The notes beneath the pieces were generated by a model. The model made no database searches. It was not told where the DNA came from and saw only the letters and a list, made by a program, of their open reading frames with translations. Source: Streptomyces sp. NBC_00582 (lineage in GTDB: Bacteria; Actinomycetota; Actinomycetes; Streptomycetales; Streptomycetaceae). Taken from it: 64,000 bases of DNA. The stretch is from positions 10,540,001-10,604,000 of the forward strand of contig NZ_CP107772.1 in NCBI RefSeq assembly GCF_036345155.1, written 5' to 3'. The translations under genes were made by a program, and so were the position numbers. Below, in pieces: positions 61,820 through 64,000 of this stretch (its first letter is position 1; every line of letters begins with the position of its first letter).

Positions 61820-62857
61820 TCAGAGAGAGGGCGGAGGAGCAGTGGAACCGCGGACGATCAGTTCGACGGGTGGGTCGTTCGCCGGCGGCAGTTCGGTATC
61901 GGGCTTCTCCATTGCGTGGAGGAGAAGCCGGATTCCCTCGCTCGACGCCGCCTCGAAGGGCTGACGGGCGGTGGTCAGGGGCGGGGAGACGTAGGCGAAG
62001 ACGGGGTTGCCGTCGAAACCGACGACACTGACGTCCTCCGGCACACGACGACCGCTTTCCCGCAGGCCGTGGATCAGTCCGATGGCCATCTCGTCACCCG
62101 CGGCGAACACCGCGGTCACCGAGCGGTCCGAGGCCAGCCCGAGGCCCGCGGCATACCCGGAGGCCGCCGACCAGTCACCGTTCAGCACGGGCGGTTCATG
62201 CGCGCCCCGGGCCGCCAGCGCCGCCCTCCATCCCTCGATGCGGTCCTTGGTGGCGTACCACCGGCGCGGACCGGCGAGCTGATGGACGGTCGCGTGTCCG
62301 AGGTCCAGCAGGTGTTCGGTGGCCGCGCGGGCCAGCTCATGGGCACCCACGCCGACGGTCAGCGTCCGGGCGGCGGTGAAGGCGGGGGGCGCTCCGACGA
62401 AGAGGACCGGCACATCGACGCCGAGCGGGACCTCACCCTCGACGACGGGTACGGAGACGACGATGCCGTCCACGCCCTGCTCCAGGAGTGACTCCACCGC
62501 GCCGGCGATGCTGTGCGGGTCTCCGTCCGGGGTGTTGACCACACGCAGGGCGTAACCGGCGTCCCGTACGGCCTGTTCGATGCCCACCAGCAGGGAGGCG
62601 GTTCCGTACCCGGCTGTCGCCAGAGCGACCACACCGATGGACCGGGTACGGCCGGATGCAAGTGCCCTGGCCGCGTGGTTCAGCCGGTAGCCGAGTTCCT
62701 CGGCGGCCGCCAGGACCCGTCGGCGGGACTCGTCGGAGACGTACGGCTCGTTGTTGAGGACCCGGGAGACCGTCTTGCGTGAGACACCGGCCAGCCTGGC
62801 CACGTCCTCACTGCGTGGCGCGGAGGAGGCGACACCGCGCTCCACTCCAGTTGTCAT
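61820..62857 (-). CDS. LacI-family regulator
   Basis: A 345-residue protein. The helix-turn-helix is SEDVARLAGVSRKTVSRVLN, with the hinge NHAARALASGRTRSIGVV, followed by the periplasmic-binding-protein-like domain (VPEDVSVVGFDG). Lies upstream of and on the same strand as the GH93-like gene, so likely its local sugar regulator. A short palindrome GTTCG-CCAT-CGAAC (62879-62892) lies 22 bp before the ATG. Confidence 0.94.
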   Translation of the reverse strand: MTTGVERGVASSAPRSEDVARLAGVSRKTVSRVLNNEPYVSDESRRRVLAAAEELGYRLNHAARALASGRTRSIGVVALATAGYGTASLLVGIEQAVRDAGYALRVVNTPDGDPHSIAGAVESLLEQGVDGIVVSVPVVEGEVPLGVDVPVLFVGAPPAFTAARTLTVGVGAHELARAATEHLLDLGHATVHQLAGPRRWYATKDRIEGWRAALAARGAHEPPVLNGDWSAASGYAAGLGLASDRSVTAVFAAGDEMAIGLIHGLRESGRRVPEDVSVVGFDGNPVFAYVSPPLTTARQPFEAASSEGIRLLLHAMEKPDTELPPANDPPVELIVRGSTAPPPSL

Positions 62858-62878
62858 GAAGTCTCCTCATGGCCGAGC

Positions 62879-62892
62879 GTTCGCCATCGAAC
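62879..62892. promoter_or_regulatory. LacI-type operator candidate
   Basis: GTTCG and CGAAC arms with a 4-bp spacer, directly upstream of the LacI gene; suited to autoregulation. Confidence 0.45.
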
Positions 62893-62903
62893 GAGGTCAA
62901 ATG

Positions 62904-62934
62904 AATGACCGCGCGGTCTGACCGCGCGGTCATT
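62904..62934. promoter_or_regulatory. Double palindrome upstream of the LacI gene
   Basis: AATGACCGCGCGGT and its complement with a 3-bp centre form a 31-bp inverted repeat containing two tandem copies of the palindrome GACCGCGCGGTC. It may be an operator (two stacked dimers) or the terminator of the aldehyde dehydrogenase gene. Confidence 0.75.
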
Positions 62935-63021
62935 GTGCACGCATACGCCGAGCGCACGTCAAGAGTTCACCCCACATCACTTGCCCCCCGACGCGAGTGA
63001 TCGGCCGCAGCTTGCATGACG

Positions 63022-64000
63022 CTAGAGCGTCACGACCGGCTCGCCGTCGAGGAAGATCGCGTGCGTGTTGTAGAACGCGTCGAGGCCCTCGGGGCCCAGT
63101 TCGCGCCCGTAGCCCGACTGCTTGACGCCGCCGAACGGCACCCCGAGATCGATGGTGATGCCGTTGTTGATCGAGACCGTACCGCTGTGGATCTTGCGGG
63201 CGACCTCGAGCGCGTGCTGCTCGTCGCTGCTGAAGACGGCGGCGTTGAGCCCGAACTCGGTGTCGTTGGCCAGCCGGATCGCCTCGTCCTCGTCCTCGTC
63301 GCGGTAGGTGAGCACCGCGGTCACCGGGCCGAAGATCTCCTCCTGTGCGACCCGGGAGCCGGGCCTCACGTCGGTGATGATGGTCGGTGAGACGTAGTAG
63401 CCCTTGTCGAACCCGGGCGCGCGGCCACCGCCGACGGCGAAGGCCGCGCCTTCCTGCCGGGCCGTCTCGAAGAAGCCGAGCACCTTCTCGTAGTGGGCCT
63501 TGTTGATCATGGGGCCGACCGTCGTGTCCGGGTCGGTCGGATCCCCGACCTTGACACCCGCGAACGACGCGGCCAGGGCTCCGACGATCTCGTCCTTGCG
63601 GCTCTCCGGAACGATCAGCCGGCTCGGGTTCGTGCACACCGCGCCGTTGTTGTTGCAGACGTTGATCGTGAGCGTGTAGACGATCCGGTCGAGATCCGCG
63701 TCCGGCAGGATCACCGCCGGGGACTTGCCGCCGAGTTCGAGCGTGACCTGCTTGAGCGTGGGCGCCGCGGCCGCGGCGATCGCGCGCCCGACGCCCGTCG
63801 ATCCGGTGAACGTCACCTTGTCCACGCCCGGGTGGCTGACGAGTTCCTGGCTCTGCCCGGGACCGGCGGTGAGGACGTTGATCACACCGGCCGGCAGGCC
63901 GACCGCGAGTGCGGCGTCCGCGACGTAGCCGGCGCTCAGCGGCGAGAAGTCGGACGGCTTCATGATGACCGTGCAGCCGGCCAGGAGCGCCGGCGGAAGC
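63022..64000 (-). CDS. Aldehyde dehydrogenase, 5' end outside window
   Basis: The frame is open to the last base of the window (LPPALLAGCTVIMKPSDFSP at its start). Glu in TLELGGKSP, catalytic Cys in NNGAVCTNPSRL, PVTAVLTYRDEDEA and the C-terminal PFGGVKQSGYGRELG mark a standard NAD(P)-dependent aldehyde dehydrogenase. About 330 residues are visible; the first 150 or so are missing. Substrate unknown. Confidence 0.93.
   Translation of the reverse strand, partial: LPPALLAGCTVIMKPSDFSPLSAGYVADAALAVGLPAGVINVLTAGPGQSQELVSHPGVDKVTFTGSTGVGRAIAAAAAPTLKQVTLELGGKSPAVILPDADLDRIVYTLTINVCNNNGAVCTNPSRLIVPESRKDEIVGALAASFAGVKVGDPTDPDTTVGPMINKAHYEKVLGFFETARQEGAAFAVGGGRAPGFDKGYYVSPTIITDVRPGSRVAQEEIFGPVTAVLTYRDEDEDEAIRLANDTEFGLNAAVFSSDEQHALEVARKIHSGTVSINNGITIDLGVPFGGVKQSGYGRELGPEGLDAFYNTHAIFLDGEPVVTL

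Overview
The window is about 70+ % G+C with strong third-position G/C bias, GTG/ATG starts and GGAG-type ribosome binding sites. Its gene content (Streptomyces-type TetR, LacI, PucR and LysR regulators, secreted ricin-lectin glycosidases, a modular-type polyketide synthase) points to a Streptomyces or close relative, probably an accessory or arm-proximal region because of the insertion-sequence relics and repeat-rich gene-poor DNA. No rRNA, tRNA or CRISPR array was seen.

Layout. 1-2510: end of a LacI regulator, an SDR dehydrogenase and a galactonate-dehydratase (DgoD) gene, a sugar-acid catabolic operon. 2728-5058: a decayed ISL3-type transposase beside an intact IS256-family element with 25-bp inverted repeats and an 8-bp target duplication. 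5109-16500: a gene-poor region with three leaderless IPT/TIG-repeat proteins, a secreted Ig-like protein, a decayed TnpB and several tandem-repeat blocks (28-bp, 7-bp, 23-bp, 48-bp, 100-bp periods).

16521-30383 is the most striking part: crotonyl-CoA carboxylase/reductase (with Gly at the residue that is Phe in ordinary enzymes), a Pks13-like polyketide synthase (N-terminal ACP, KS, AT, dead DH, KR, ACP, TE), a fatty acyl-AMP ligase, an MFS exporter, a lipid-type glycosyltransferase and a secreted antigen-85-like esterase. Together they look like a pathway for an alpha-alkyl, beta-hydroxy (mycolic-acid-like) fatty acid that is glycosylated or esterified and moved out of the cell. I infer this from domain logic; no product is known to me.

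30686-31410: frameshifted ferritin-like gene. 31922-36594: a two-gene conflict or signalling module (Trypco1 plus trypsin-nSTAND-membrane-propeller). 37293-38780: GH5 plus ricin-lectin secreted glycosidase. 39281-45156: TetR and a three-subunit molybdenum hydroxylase with XdhC. 45576-50519: DUF3533-type membrane protein, TetR, aldehyde dehydrogenase, SDR. 50840-52111: a ProA-type gamma-glutamyl phosphate reductase. 52146-55643: LysR and pcaF-pcaI-pcaJ, the last two steps of the beta-ketoadipate pathway. 55811-59219: acyl desaturase, its ferredoxin-reductase partner and a divergent PucR-type regulator. 59495-64000: GH93-like secreted glycosidase with ricin-type lectin repeats, a LacI regulator and the 3' part of an aldehyde dehydrogenase gene.
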